A stretch of 64,000 nucleotides of DNA from Mucilaginibacter sp. Bleaf8 (GTDB taxonomy: Bacteria; Bacteroidota; Bacteroidia; Sphingobacteriales; Sphingobacteriaceae). The notes under the pieces were generated by a model. The model was not told the DNA's origin. It did not search any database and saw only the letters and a list, made by a program, of their open reading frames with translations. Every line of letters begins with the position of its first letter. Position 1 is the stretch's first letter. The translations under genes and the position numbers were made by a program. This document shows, in pieces, positions 1-8,433 of this stretch. Location: the NCBI RefSeq assembly GCF_018390515.1, contig NZ_JAHBBK010000005.1:186001-250000 (forward strand), in the 5' to 3' direction.

Positions 1-332
1 ATGGTACCTACCGTTGAGCGTGGATTTTTGCTGGTGGTTTTCTGCTCAATGGCTATAACCGGGCTCAGGCCCGATACCTTATCCACATCCGGCCGCTCCA
101 TACCGCCCATAAACTGGCGGGAGTAAGCCGAAAAGGTTTCCATATAACGGCGCTGCCCCTCGGCATAAATGGTATCAAACGCCAGTGATGATTTACCGCT
201 GCCACTTAAACCGGTAATTACCACCAGCTGGTTGCGCGGAAAAGAAACGTCTATATTTTTCAGATTATGTACCCGGGCTCCGTACACTTCCACATCGCTT
301 TGCTCGCCCAGATCAATAGGTTTTGTGCTCAT
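1..332 (-). CDS. uvrA: Excinuclease ABC subunit A, N-terminal part (cut by window edge)
   Basis: This is the first ~110 residues of UvrA, the damage-sensing ATPase of nucleotide excision repair. The reverse strand reads from an ATG at 332 into the UvrA N-terminus: a stretch ending HNLKNIDVSFPR, then the Walker A motif GLSGSGKSS (residues about 42-50), followed by LAFDTIYAEGQRRY and later SPVIAIEQKT. These are hallmarks of the first UvrA nucleotide-binding domain. The frame stays open to base 1, so the other ~830 or more residues lie outside the window. A Bacteroidota -7 element lies about 80 bases upstream. Confidence 0.96.
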   Translation of the reverse strand, partial: MSTKPIDLGEQSDVEVYGARVHNLKNIDVSFPRNQLVVITGLSGSGKSSLAFDTIYAEGQRRYMETFSAYSRQFMGGMERPDVDKVSGLSPVIAIEQKTTSKNPRSTVGT

Positions 333-412
333 ATTTTAGTTAGGAAACAAGTATTAAACTTGCATTAGGCAGCTAAGTTTTAACGCCGCCGTAATTCTCT
401 CAAACAGAGCTG

Positions 413-420
413 CAAATATA
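413..420 (-). promoter_or_regulatory. Candidate -7 promoter element for uvrA
   Basis: The minus strand reads TATATTTG, matching the Bacteroidota consensus TAnnTTTG, about 80 bases upstream of the uvrA ATG. No TTG -33 box is seen at the usual distance, so this rests on the -7 match and its position. Confidence 0.45.
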
Positions 421-485
421 CGGAAAAAAGGCCGGGCAACATAGCGTTGGCCGACCGGGTGTGCTCCGTAATAGCGGGTTATTTA

Positions 486-1262
486 TTAATTCAAAGTCAA
501 ATTTTCGGTTGGCTTCAGCATGGCCCACAGCGCATCGTAATGCGCATAGGCCGGCTTAGCTTCTTCGGCTTTATTAATCACCTGCTTCATGGCAACCAGC
601 TTGTACACATAAGAGCTGGTTTCGCGGTTAAGGCGCATATAAAAGTAATTGCCCTTATTTTTGCGGTTCATGGCATGCATAATACGGGGCGAGCCGGCAT
701 TATATGCGGCAGCAGCCAGTGTCCAGCTGTTAAATTTGTCATGAAGCTCAAGAATGTACTTGCAGGCGGCAATGGTTGATTTGCGTACGTTATAACGCTC
801 ATCGCGCCGGCGCGAAACTTTCAGGCCATAGGCACGTGCAGTTTGCGGCATAAACTGCCACATACCGGCAGCACCGCGCGGCGATTTCCTTTTGTTGCTA
901 AAACCCGACTCAAGCAGCGGTATGTACTTGAAATCTTCGGGAATACCATACATTTTCAGGATAGGCACAATAACAGGAAACCATTTCTCGGCCTGTTCTT
1001 GCAATTCGGGCGATTGGGTATTTCTGACAGTGTGTTTCCAGATCGAGTAACGGATCTTTCTGTTCACTTTCTTATTATGAAGAGGAAGCTCTTCTTCGGC
1101 AAAGTTCAGCTTAGCTGAAGCGGGTTTGGTTGCGGCATAAAAATTTAAAATCGCACCACTGTTTTTCAAAGGCTTTTTATCAGGAACACTGTAAATAAAA
1201 AGCTTAGAAATGATAAACAGCACAAAGATTACGGAACACGTAATTAAGTGTTTTTTAATCAT
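486..1262 (-). CDS. Lytic transglycosylase, SLT/MltD-like
   Basis: A 258-residue membrane-anchored or secreted murein lytic transglycosylase, which cleaves the MurNAc-GlcNAc bond of peptidoglycan to leave 1,6-anhydroMurNAc. Residues 5-25 form a hydrophobic signal/anchor segment. The SLT domain spans about 100-235. The motif PLLESGF holds the likely catalytic Glu118, followed by AAGMWQFMPQTA (131-142) and AAYNAGS (186-191), the standard order for goose-lysozyme-like SLT domains. There is no LysM domain, so it is shorter than MltD. It is probably a single gene, with a well-placed promoter upstream. The function call is firm; the cleavage mode (endo or exo) is not visible. Confidence 0.9.
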   Translation of the reverse strand: MIKKHLITCSVIFVLFIISKLFIYSVPDKKPLKNSGAILNFYAATKPASAKLNFAEEELPLHNKKVNRKIRYSIWKHTVRNTQSPELQEQAEKWFPVIVPILKMYGIPEDFKYIPLLESGFSNKRKSPRGAAGMWQFMPQTARAYGLKVSRRRDERYNVRKSTIAACKYILELHDKFNSWTLAAAAYNAGSPRIMHAMNRKNKGNYFYMRLNRETSSYVYKLVAMKQVINKAEEAKPAYAHYDALWAMLKPTENLTLN

Positions 1263-1302
1263 TCTGTTAAATTAAGTTAAACAAATAGGTTTAGATGTGT
1301 TG

Positions 1303-1334
1303 CAAAGGTATACAAACATATCAGAATACCAAAT
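1303..1334 (-). promoter_or_regulatory. Promoter of the lytic transglycosylase gene (-33 and -7)
   Basis: On the minus strand, TACCTTTG (1310-1303) matches TAnnTTTG, and an ATTTG box (1334-1330) lies 19 bases upstream of it. This is the best two-box Bacteroidota promoter in the window, 41 bases upstream of the ATG. Confidence 0.6.
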
Positions 1335-1451
1335 AGTTACACCGGCTTAGTGTTTACAACCTTGTTGAAAAGTTTTTAAAACAACGCCTCACAGTGTATT
1401 AAACACACTTTCTGCTGTGGAAAATTTTTTAATAAATATCAACTTTTTGCG

Positions 1452-1459
1452 TACTTTTG
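1452..1459 (+). promoter_or_regulatory. Candidate -7 element for the pseudouridine synthase
   Basis: TACTTTTG matches TAnnTTTG and lies 32 bases before the ATG at 1492. No clear -33 box is present. Confidence 0.45.
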
Positions 1460-1491
1460 CTGTCTTGCTTTTAAGGCTTTAAAAAACATTT

Positions 1492-2835
1492 ATGGTATTT
1501 AAAAAACCAGGGAACAGTCGCGACGACAAGTCCAACAAATCATCCGGCAGGCGTGCCGGAAGTGGCGATAACCCACGCAGTAACTCATCTTCACGCACAC
1601 GCAACGCATCTTCAGGATTTAAAAAATCAGATACCGGCGCACCACGTAAAAGGTTTACAGGCGGCGATGCCGATGCTGACAAAAAACCTTTTTCAGCATC
1701 ACGCAAAACCTCATCAGGTGGTTTTGGTGGCGATGATCGTCCGAAAAGAAGTTTCGGCGGCAACGCATCAGAAGGTAAAAGACCTTTTTCTTCATCGCGC
1801 AGAGATGCATCAGGCGGCGAAGGTAAAGGGCAGCGCAGCTTTGGTAACGGCGCATCAGCCGACCGCAAGCCTTTTGCAAAAAGAGGTGGTGAAGGCGGTT
1901 TCCAGGGCGAAAAGAAATTTGACAGACCAGCCGGCGGCAACAGAAGCCGTGGCGAAAGAAGCGAAGGCTTCAAAAATAAACCTTTCCGCGAAAGAGGCGA
2001 TCAGCCTAAAACACGCAGTGGCTATAGCCGCCCGGCAGAGGACGACTTTGCCGGCGAGAAACCCGCCCGTGTAATGCGCGGACGCAAAAAAGCCACTGAA
2101 GGAAAGAAGGAAGACAGCCACTTAATACGTCTTAACCGTTATATTTCAAACGCAGGTATCTGTTCACGCCGGAAGGCCGACGAGCTGATTGCTGCGGGTG
2201 TGGTAAGCGTTAACGGCGAAGTGGTATCAGAACTGGGCTTTAAGGTTGATCCGTCTAAAGATGTGATTCGCTACAACGGTGAAACCCTGAAGCGCGAAAA
2301 AATGGTATACGTACTGCTGAACAAGCCAAAGGACTATATTACCACTACCGACGATCCGCAGGAGCGCCGCACGGTGATGCATTTGGTTGATAAAGCTACC
2401 CGCGAGCGTATTTATCCCGTTGGCCGCTTAGACCGTAATACGACCGGCCTATTGTTAATGACCAACGATGGCGATTTGGCTGATAAGCTTTCACACCCTC
2501 GTAACAATATCACCAAATTATACCAGGTTGAGCTAAGCAAAAGCTTAACCCAGGGCGATTTAAACAAAATAGCTTTCGGCCTGGAGCTGGAAGATGGCTT
2601 TATTAAGCCGGATATGGTTACCTATGTACAAGGTGGCACCAAGCGCGAGGTAGGCATACAAATACACAGCGGCAAAAACCGCATTGTACGCCGCATATTT
2701 GAACACTTAGGCTACGAGGTGGTAAAACTGGACCGCACGGTTTATGCCAACCTGACCAAAAAAGATTTGCCGCGAGGCAGATGGCGTTATTTGGATGAAA
2801 AAGAAATCATCCAGTTAAAACACCTGATCAACTAA
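1492..2835 (+). CDS. Ribosomal large/small subunit pseudouridine synthase, RsuA/RluB family, with long disordered N-terminal arm
   Basis: A 447-residue pseudouridine synthase that isomerises a uridine in rRNA. Residues 1-205 are low-complexity, rich in Arg, Lys, Ser and Gly with recurring KPF/RPF-type blocks, and almost certainly disordered and RNA-binding. The S4 RNA-binding domain begins at LIRLNRYISNAG (211-222). The catalytic domain follows, with motif PVGRLDRNTTGL and catalytic Asp314. The catalytic half alone (~240 residues) has the usual RsuA/RluB length, so the arm nearly doubles the protein. The ATG at 1492 follows a -7 element, and the reading frame is continuous through the arm. 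Which rRNA position it modifies cannot be read from sequence. A terminator follows at 2870. Confidence 0.92.
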   Translation: MVFKKPGNSRDDKSNKSSGRRAGSGDNPRSNSSSRTRNASSGFKKSDTGAPRKRFTGGDADADKKPFSASRKTSSGGFGGDDRPKRSFGGNASEGKRPFSSSRRDASGGEGKGQRSFGNGASADRKPFAKRGGEGGFQGEKKFDRPAGGNRSRGERSEGFKNKPFRERGDQPKTRSGYSRPAEDDFAGEKPARVMRGRKKATEGKKEDSHLIRLNRYISNAGICSRRKADELIAAGVVSVNGEVVSELGFKVDPSKDVIRYNGETLKREKMVYVLLNKPKDYITTTDDPQERRTVMHLVDKATRERIYPVGRLDRNTTGLLLMTNDGDLADKLSHPRNNITKLYQVELSKSLTQGDLNKIAFGLELEDGFIKPDMVTYVQGGTKREVGIQIHSGKNRIVRRIFEHLGYEVVKLDRTVYANLTKKDLPRGRWRYLDEKEIIQLKHLIN

Positions 2836-2869
2836 TAAAATTACACCATACAGGCATCAAGACTGTTAC

Positions 2870-2900
2870 AAAAGCCCTTTTATTTTAAAAGGGCTTTTTT
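2870..2900 (+). terminator. Rho-independent terminator
   Basis: AAAAGCCCTTTT pairs with AAAAGGGCTTTT around a short AT loop and ends in a T run. It lies 35 bases after the pseudouridine synthase stop and before the lactonase gene, separating the two transcripts. Confidence 0.85.
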
Positions 2901-2931
2901 GTTACCTTGCATTGTTTAAAGTGTTAAATTC

Positions 2932-4068
2932 ATGAAAAAAACATTGATACTGATGGCTATGCTTCCCTTTTTGGCAAAAGCACAGCCTAAACCACCCAAA
3001 TCGCTCGACCTCCTGATTGGCACTTATACCAGCGGCGAAAGCAAAGGCATATATGTGTACCGGTTTTACACCGAAAGCGGCCGCCTGGCTTATTTAAACG
3101 AAGCAGATGGCGTGGACAACCCTTCTTACCTGTGCGTATCGCCCGACCGCAAGTTTGTTTACTCGGTCAATGAAGCCAGCGACGAGCGCAAAGGCGGCGC
3201 AAGTGCTTTCTCGTTCGAGGCTAAAACCGGCAAGCTTACTTTCCTGAATAAACAATCTACAGGCGCGGCACCTTGCTTTATCAGTATTGATAAAGCACAA
3301 AAAAACGTTTTTACGGCAGATTATGGCGGTGGTAGCGTTAGTGTTTTCTTGTTGAATGCAGATGGTTCACTGAAACCGGCATCACAAACATTATCCGACC
3401 GCAATCAGCCGCTGGGGCCTAACAAAGAGCGCCAGGAAAAGCCACATGTTCACATGGCTTCACTTACGCCTGATGAAAAGTTTTTGCTATACACCGATTT
3501 AGGCACCGATAAACTGAACATACAACGTTATAAAGCATCACAAACGCCTGTGCTTACACCAGCAACGCCGGCCAGCGTAAGCGTTGAAGGCGGCGATGGT
3601 CCGCGCCACTGGGATTTTAGCGCTGACCGCAAGCATCTTTATTTAATTACAGAGATGACCGGTAAGATATATGCCTATCACTACAATGGCGGCAAACCAA
3701 AGCCATTTCAAAGCGTAAGCATTGTGCCTGATGGCTACACTGGCCAAACCGGTGCAGCAGATCTGCACGTATCGCCTGATGGTCGCTTTTTATACGCAAC
3801 CAACCGCGGTGATGCCAACGAGATTGTGGTATTTGCCATAGACCAGGAAAGCGGCCAGTTAACTTTGGTTGAGCGCCAATCGACACTGGGCAGTACGCCA
3901 CGTAATTTTGTAATTGACCCGACCGGCAGCTACATGTTGGTGGCTAATCAGCACGGTAACAGTGTAATCGTATTTAAGGTTGATAAAACTACCGGTAAAC
4001 TTAAGCTTACCAATAATCGCATTACTGTTGATAGCCCTGTATGCCTCAAGTTTACTACTATTGATTAA
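2932..4068 (+). CDS. Secreted lactonase-family beta-propeller (6-phosphogluconolactonase-like)
   Basis: 378 residues with a cleavable signal peptide (about 1-17, ending AKAQ). The mature protein starts with LLIGTYTSGESKGIYVY, the opening blade of the YbhE/3-carboxymuconate-cyclase type seven-bladed propeller. Repeats of the SPDGRFLYATNRG type continue to the C-terminus. Family members hydrolyse lactones, and E. coli Pgl (YbhE) acts on 6-phosphogluconolactone. Export makes a phosphosugar substrate unlikely here, so a periplasmic sugar lactone or a different ligand is possible. It is a single-gene unit between two terminators. Confidence 0.82.
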   Translation: MKKTLILMAMLPFLAKAQPKPPKSLDLLIGTYTSGESKGIYVYRFYTESGRLAYLNEADGVDNPSYLCVSPDRKFVYSVNEASDERKGGASAFSFEAKTGKLTFLNKQSTGAAPCFISIDKAQKNVFTADYGGGSVSVFLLNADGSLKPASQTLSDRNQPLGPNKERQEKPHVHMASLTPDEKFLLYTDLGTDKLNIQRYKASQTPVLTPATPASVSVEGGDGPRHWDFSADRKHLYLITEMTGKIYAYHYNGGKPKPFQSVSIVPDGYTGQTGAADLHVSPDGRFLYATNRGDANEIVVFAIDQESGQLTLVERQSTLGSTPRNFVIDPTGSYMLVANQHGNSVIVFKVDKTTGKLKLTNNRITVDSPVCLKFTTID

Positions 4069-4084
4069 GCTACAGGAACAATAT

Positions 4085-4120
4085 AAAAAAGGCCGGCATG
4101 AACTCATGCCGGCCTTTTTT
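4085..4120. terminator. Bidirectional terminator between convergent genes
   Basis: AAAAAAGGCCGGCATG pairs perfectly with CATGCCGGCCTTTTTT around a 4-base loop. T runs on both strands mean it can end both the lactonase transcript (+) and the lipoprotein transcript (-). Confidence 0.88.
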
Positions 4121-4136
4121 ATGATTTAAACGCTTG

Positions 4137-4616
4137 TTATTGTTTAGCGAATGTATATACTACATAACCAGTTCCGCTACCTAAGCTTACCGGCGTTTTT
4201 AACATCATGGTACTGCCATCGTTGCTGCTAACCAGCATGCGGTAGCCAGTTTGTACGTTTTTGGCTTTATCGCCTTCAAAAATCTTTTTAAACTGAAACA
4301 TCTGGCCGGTCGGGTCATTGAAAAGTGACCAGAAGATGGTTTGTGATGCACCATTGGTAAGGGTATAAATACCATTGCCGCTGTTTGTTAGTTTCCAGGT
4401 ACTGCCCACAAAAGCTGAAGGTGCAGCCTGATCGAACACATTACTTACGGCGCTTTGCAGTATACCATCATACGAAATGTTGGTTACTGTCCAGGTGCCG
4501 GTAAATTTACCACGTGATGCATTGGCATAGCCTGCCGTATTTTTGGTTGATGAACATGCTGAAACCACCAGGGCTATAACTGCTATAAGCAGGGTAGATT
4601 GAAATATCCTTTTCAT
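4137..4616 (-). CDS. Small lipoprotein, lipocalin-like
   Basis: 159 residues. A signal peptide ends in the lipobox VSAC (Cys21), so the protein is probably lipid-anchored. The mature part opens with a GTWTV motif followed by alternating beta strands, which resembles lipocalin-like domains of Bacteroidota lipoproteins (inference from pattern only). No catalytic residues stand out. It sits alone between convergent terminator 4085-4120 and bshA, about 130 bases from the latter's stop. Ligand unknown. Confidence 0.72.
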   Translation of the reverse strand: MKRIFQSTLLIAVIALVVSACSSTKNTAGYANASRGKFTGTWTVTNISYDGILQSAVSNVFDQAAPSAFVGSTWKLTNSGNGIYTLTNGASQTIFWSLFNDPTGQMFQFKKIFEGDKAKNVQTGYRMLVSSNDGSTMMLKTPVSLGSGTGYVVYTFAKQ

Positions 4617-4747
4617 AAATAATAAAACTTTAAGTATATGTGCTAATTATACACAAATCCTGCCCATGTTGTTTTAAACGGTGTGGCAGTTGCACAAAGC
4701 AACCGTTCAGGATCAACAATTTTTGTGCGCTTTAACTCTAAAGTTTA

Positions 4748-5896
4748 CTATGCCGTTTTAACGGGCTTGCTGTTAGCAATCACTTCCTGATAGAAATTTT
4801 CGTACTGAGGCAATATGTTCGAAAGGTCAAAAGTGCGGGCGTGTTTAAGGGCCTCTTCCTTGAAAGTATTCAGGCGGTCTTCGTCCTCCAGCATATAAAC
4901 GGCGCGTTGAGCCATGCCGTCCACATCGCCTACATCACACAGGTAGCCGGTTACACCGTCTACATTCAGTTCAGGCAAGCCACCGGCATTACTGCTGATA
5001 ACCGGCACACGGCAGGCCATTGCCTCCAGCGCAGCCAAACCAAAGCTTTCTGACTGTGAAGGCATCAGGAATAAATCAGATACCGACATAATCTCTTCTA
5101 CCGCATCCTGCTTACCCAAAAAACGAATGTTTTGGCTAACGCCTAAATCGCGCGCCAGTTGCTCGCATTCAGGGCGGTCTTGCCCGTCGCCTACCATGAG
5201 CAATTTGGATGGAATCTGCTCCTGCACCTTGGCAAAAATGCGCACCACATCTGATGTGCGTTTTACCCGCCTGAAGTTAGAAGTGTGCACCAGTATTTTT
5301 TCGCCCTCGGGCGCTATGGCCTTTTTGAAGTGGCCTTTAGGCTGATGGCTGAAACGTTTTAAATCAATAAAGTTGGTAATCACGCGTATATCGCGGTTCA
5401 CTTCTTCAAAAAAGCGGTAAGTATCCTGCTTTAAATGTTCGGACACCGACGTAACACCATCACTCTGGTTAATAGAGAAGGTAACTACGGGCTTGTAAGT
5501 ACGATCGTTACCCACCAGGGTAATATCTGTACCATGCAACGTAGTAATGAAAGGAATATGAATGCCATAGGTAGCCAGAATTTGCTTGGCCATATAAGCG
5601 GCCGATGCGTGTGGTATGGCGTAATGCACGTGCAAAATATCCAGCTTTTCAAACCGAACCACATCTACCATTCGGCTGGCCAGGGCCAACTCATACGGCG
5701 GAAACTCAAATAAAGGGTATTTGCTAACGCTAACTTCGTGGTAAAACAGGTTCTCGGAAAAGAAATCCAGACGCACGGGTTGATTATAGGTGATAAAGTG
5801 TACCTGGTGCCCGCGGTCGGCCAGTGCTTTGCCCAATTCAGTAGCTACCACACCGCTCCCCCCGAAGGTTGGATAACATACAATTCCGATTTTCAT
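4748..5896 (-). CDS. bshA: N-acetyl-alpha-D-glucosaminyl L-malate synthase (bacillithiol step 1)
   Basis: A 382-residue GT4-family (GT-B fold) glycosyltransferase that transfers GlcNAc from UDP-GlcNAc to L-malate, the first step of bacillithiol synthesis. The N-terminus MKIGIVCYPTFGGSGVVATE, the segment HVHYAIPHASAAYMAK, and TLHGTDITLVG are characteristic of BshA rather than other GT4 enzymes. The C-terminal half has the nucleotide-sugar site pattern SESFGLAALEAMACRVPVI with the EX7E glutamates. Length is normal. bshB and bshC are not in this window. It stands alone on the minus strand. Confidence 0.93.
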   Translation of the reverse strand: MKIGIVCYPTFGGSGVVATELGKALADRGHQVHFITYNQPVRLDFFSENLFYHEVSVSKYPLFEFPPYELALASRMVDVVRFEKLDILHVHYAIPHASAAYMAKQILATYGIHIPFITTLHGTDITLVGNDRTYKPVVTFSINQSDGVTSVSEHLKQDTYRFFEEVNRDIRVITNFIDLKRFSHQPKGHFKKAIAPEGEKILVHTSNFRRVKRTSDVVRIFAKVQEQIPSKLLMVGDGQDRPECEQLARDLGVSQNIRFLGKQDAVEEIMSVSDLFLMPSQSESFGLAALEAMACRVPVISSNAGGLPELNVDGVTGYLCDVGDVDGMAQRAVYMLEDEDRLNTFKEEALKHARTFDLSNILPQYENFYQEVIANSKPVKTA

Positions 5897-5992
5897 ACGT
5901 GCAAGTTTAACAGCAATTTATGGCAAATGTGTTAAGCGCGTGTAAACTTTGACAGCGCAACAGTTTTGATACAAAAGCCATACTTTAACTCA

Positions 5993-6403
5993 TTATTCCT
6001 CTTCGGCCTGTTCATTAGCTGAAGAAGCAGAACCGGTTATCCACCAGGTATTGCCAAATGCATCACGTATACCTGCGCTGCGGCCATATTCCCGTTCGTC
6101 GGGTGCCATTAAGGGGCTTGCACCATGGCCCAACGCCCTGTCATACACCGTATCACAATCGGCCACGTACACAAACAGCGCGGCGTTTTGCTGCGGAAAC
6201 TCGGCAGTGGCATCACTGAACATAATTGTACTTTCACCTAACTGTAATTCGGCATGCATTATCTTCTCCTCATCGCGCATCACCTTCATCTTTTCGGCTG
6301 CACCAAAAACCGCCTGCATAAACCGGCTGAATGCGTCAGCATTTTTGACAATCAAATAAGGCATTACCTGCTGGTAACCCTCGGGTATATTTAATTGAGA
6401 CAT
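5993..6403 (-). CDS. VOC-family protein (glyoxalase/PhnB-like)
   Basis: 136 residues with the PhnB-like pattern of the vicinal-oxygen-chelate fold: PYLIVKNADAFSRFMQAVFGA near the start, HAELQLGESTIMFSD in the middle, and YGRSAGIRDAFGNTWWI near the end. Such proteins are single betaalphabetabetabeta repeats that dimerise. Members range from metal-dependent lyases to ligand-binding proteins, so the substrate is unknown. It is probably monocistronic. Confidence 0.8.
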   Translation of the reverse strand: MSQLNIPEGYQQVMPYLIVKNADAFSRFMQAVFGAAEKMKVMRDEEKIMHAELQLGESTIMFSDATAEFPQQNAALFVYVADCDTVYDRALGHGASPLMAPDEREYGRSAGIRDAFGNTWWITGSASSANEQAEEE

Positions 6404-6457
6404 AATGAAGTTTTAGTGATGAAGATAGATATTTTGGGGAAAAGAACCAATTTTGAG

Positions 6458-6491
6458 AGCCAAGAACTAAGGATCAAGCGCCAAGATTAAG
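6458..6491. repeat. Degenerate heptanucleotide repeat (NNNYAAG)
   Basis: Four consecutive 7-mers, AGCCAAG, AACTAAG, GATCAAG and CGCCAAG, then a partial ATTAAG. The last three bases are constant and the fourth is always a pyrimidine. It lies in the 200-base gap between the VOC gene and the serine hydrolase. A second array of the same type is at 59400. Confidence 0.6.
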
Positions 6492-6603
6492 ACTATCAAA
6501 TTCGATCAGACAACAATTCCCCGCACGTTTCTCTATGAATCTCGCTCTTGTTACTCTCCTCGTTCCCTAAAAACCTCACCCCGCACCAATTCCCTCTTTA
6601 CTA

Positions 6604-8433
6604 CTAAAGCCCCTTTTGTATTGCCTCATAAAACACATCCTGTATGCGCCCACGAATGCGACGACTATTAAGTAGTGTTGAATCTTTTGGATATACGCGG
6701 TTGGACAGAAAAATGTAAATGAGGTTTGTTTGCGGATCAACCCATATACAGGTGCCGGTATATCCTGTGTGCCCGTAAGTTTGCGGCGAGGCCAAATTGG
6801 ATGGATAATGCTTGCTTACCACCGGGTCCCAACGGTCAAACCCTAAGCCGCGACGGCTTACAGCCGATTGTTTGGAGGTAAATTGCTGTACGGTTTCGGG
6901 CTTTAAATACTGAATACCGCCATAGGTGCCACCATTCAGCAGCATCTGGTATAAAATAGCCAGATCATTAGCTGTAGCAAACATACCGGCATGGCCAGAT
7001 ACGCCGCCTGCCATAGCTGCGCCCTGATCGTGCACATAGCCCTGCACCAGCGTATGCCTAAAATAAGTATCATTTTCGGTAGGCGGAATACGATCGCGGC
7101 TGAAACGGTTTCGTGGCAAAAAGCCGGCCGTTTGCATACCTAATGGGTTATAGAATTTATCCTGCACATATACATTCAAAGGTGTGGCGGTTATGGTTTC
7201 CACAATCTCTTTCATGAAATACATGCTCAGGTCGCTGTATACATATTGCCCTTTGGTACGTAAAGCGGTATTAAGCATCTGCGGCAGCATTACATCTTTG
7301 TAATAATCTTTACGCAGATAATACCCGTCGGCCACTTTGGTTGGATAAGCAGCTGATGAATCGGAACTATGATCGCTTGGCCGCAGGCGCTCGTAGAATG
7401 GAATATAAGGCGTTAAGCCAGCCTGATGCAACATCAGATCGCGCACCAGCACCTTGTTTTTATTGGTATTACGTGCCGAAGCTACGTAACTACCCATGGT
7501 TGAATCCAATCCTAACTTGCCCTGCTCTACCAGCTGCATTACCTCTATGGTAGTGGCCGATATTTTGGTACACGATGCCAAATCGAATATATCAGTTATT
7601 TTATCGGGCTGTGTATTTTCATACGTGTGATAACCGTAAGCCTTATTAAAGATCACTTTACCGTCCTTTGCTGCCAGTACCACAAAGCCCGGCGTAGCAC
7701 GGTCGCCTATAGCCTCGCGGGCTATATTATCAATTGCCAGCAAATTGGCAGCACTCATGCCGGCACCTTCGGGCACCGTATATTGCAAACGGGTTTTCGC
7801 AGTTAAAAAGCCGGTGCCGGCCGCGTACCTGGGCGAAAATGTTTTAGCTAGCTTTTGTGTGACAGCTACCCCACCAAATACAGCCTGCGCAACATATGAT
7901 GCACTTACCGGTGAAACCTGCTGGCACCATACAATGGGTACCGCAATCTCGTTAAGCCTGCCCAGTGTGCTGCCATTACCCCAATAGGCAATAACCAGTT
8001 TTTTTAGCCGGGCATTTACACCAATAAAATCAATCACCTGCGGATTAATCAGGTCGGCATCTGTTAACTGCAAAATAACGGTGTTATACAGTTTCAGATC
8101 ATCGGCCAGTTTGCTTGCACCGGTAAAACCGTTGTAGGTAAGCCCATTAAAGCTGCTTACCTGGGTATACTTGTTCAATAAGCTATCAAAAACCGGTGCG
8201 TTGGTATGGTTAAAGCGAACACTGGCCGCTTTCATTTGATCCAGATCGCGCAACGGAATGATGCTTTGCTCATTGTTAAGCAAAACGGTGGTTTGTGCGG
8301 CAGTCCGCTCTTCTGCTACGTAAGCCGCCCCTGTGGGCATGTTAATAAGCGGTGGCGTTTGCGCACAGGCTGCACTCAATAAAATCCCTCCCGACAAGAT
8401 AGCTGCCAGCAACGTGGAGCTACTTTTTCTCAT
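6604..8433 (-). CDS. Serine hydrolase (class C beta-lactamase family) with N-terminal GH3 C-domain remnant
   Basis: 609 residues from the ATG at 8433; an in-frame GTG at 8445 also exists. An N-terminal signal peptide is followed by residues ~35-215, which resemble the C-terminal alpha/beta-sandwich of GH3 glycosidases (TTVLLNNEQSIIPLRDL at the start). The beta-lactamase/penicillin-binding fold follows from ~225: nucleophile motif SCTK (287-290), YSD (399-401) and HTGYTG (545-550). These match the SxxK, YxN-like and H/KTG motifs. From family knowledge, Bacteroidota have ~1000-residue proteins with complete GH3 plus beta-lactamase domains; this one lacks the GH3 barrel. It probably acts on periplasmic peptidoglycan or a peptide/ester substrate. 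The start overlaps the upstream amidohydrolase by 14 bases, so the two are co-transcribed. Confidence 0.82.
   Translation of the reverse strand: MRKSSSTLLAAILSGGILLSAACAQTPPLINMPTGAAYVAEERTAAQTTVLLNNEQSIIPLRDLDQMKAASVRFNHTNAPVFDSLLNKYTQVSSFNGLTYNGFTGASKLADDLKLYNTVILQLTDADLINPQVIDFIGVNARLKKLVIAYWGNGSTLGRLNEIAVPIVWCQQVSPVSASYVAQAVFGGVAVTQKLAKTFSPRYAAGTGFLTAKTRLQYTVPEGAGMSAANLLAIDNIAREAIGDRATPGFVVLAAKDGKVIFNKAYGYHTYENTQPDKITDIFDLASCTKISATTIEVMQLVEQGKLGLDSTMGSYVASARNTNKNKVLVRDLMLHQAGLTPYIPFYERLRPSDHSSDSSAAYPTKVADGYYLRKDYYKDVMLPQMLNTALRTKGQYVYSDLSMYFMKEIVETITATPLNVYVQDKFYNPLGMQTAGFLPRNRFSRDRIPPTENDTYFRHTLVQGYVHDQGAAMAGGVSGHAGMFATANDLAILYQMLLNGGTYGGIQYLKPETVQQFTSKQSAVSRRGLGFDRWDPVVSKHYPSNLASPQTYGHTGYTGTCIWVDPQTNLIYIFLSNRVYPKDSTLLNSRRIRGRIQDVFYEAIQKGL

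Noticed and set aside
1479..1973. 164-codon antisense ORF opposite the pseudouridine synthase arm
   Set aside because: A by-product of the repetitive Arg/Gly/Ser coding; Pro/Leu-rich with no known pattern. The + frame continues into clear S4 and synthase domains.
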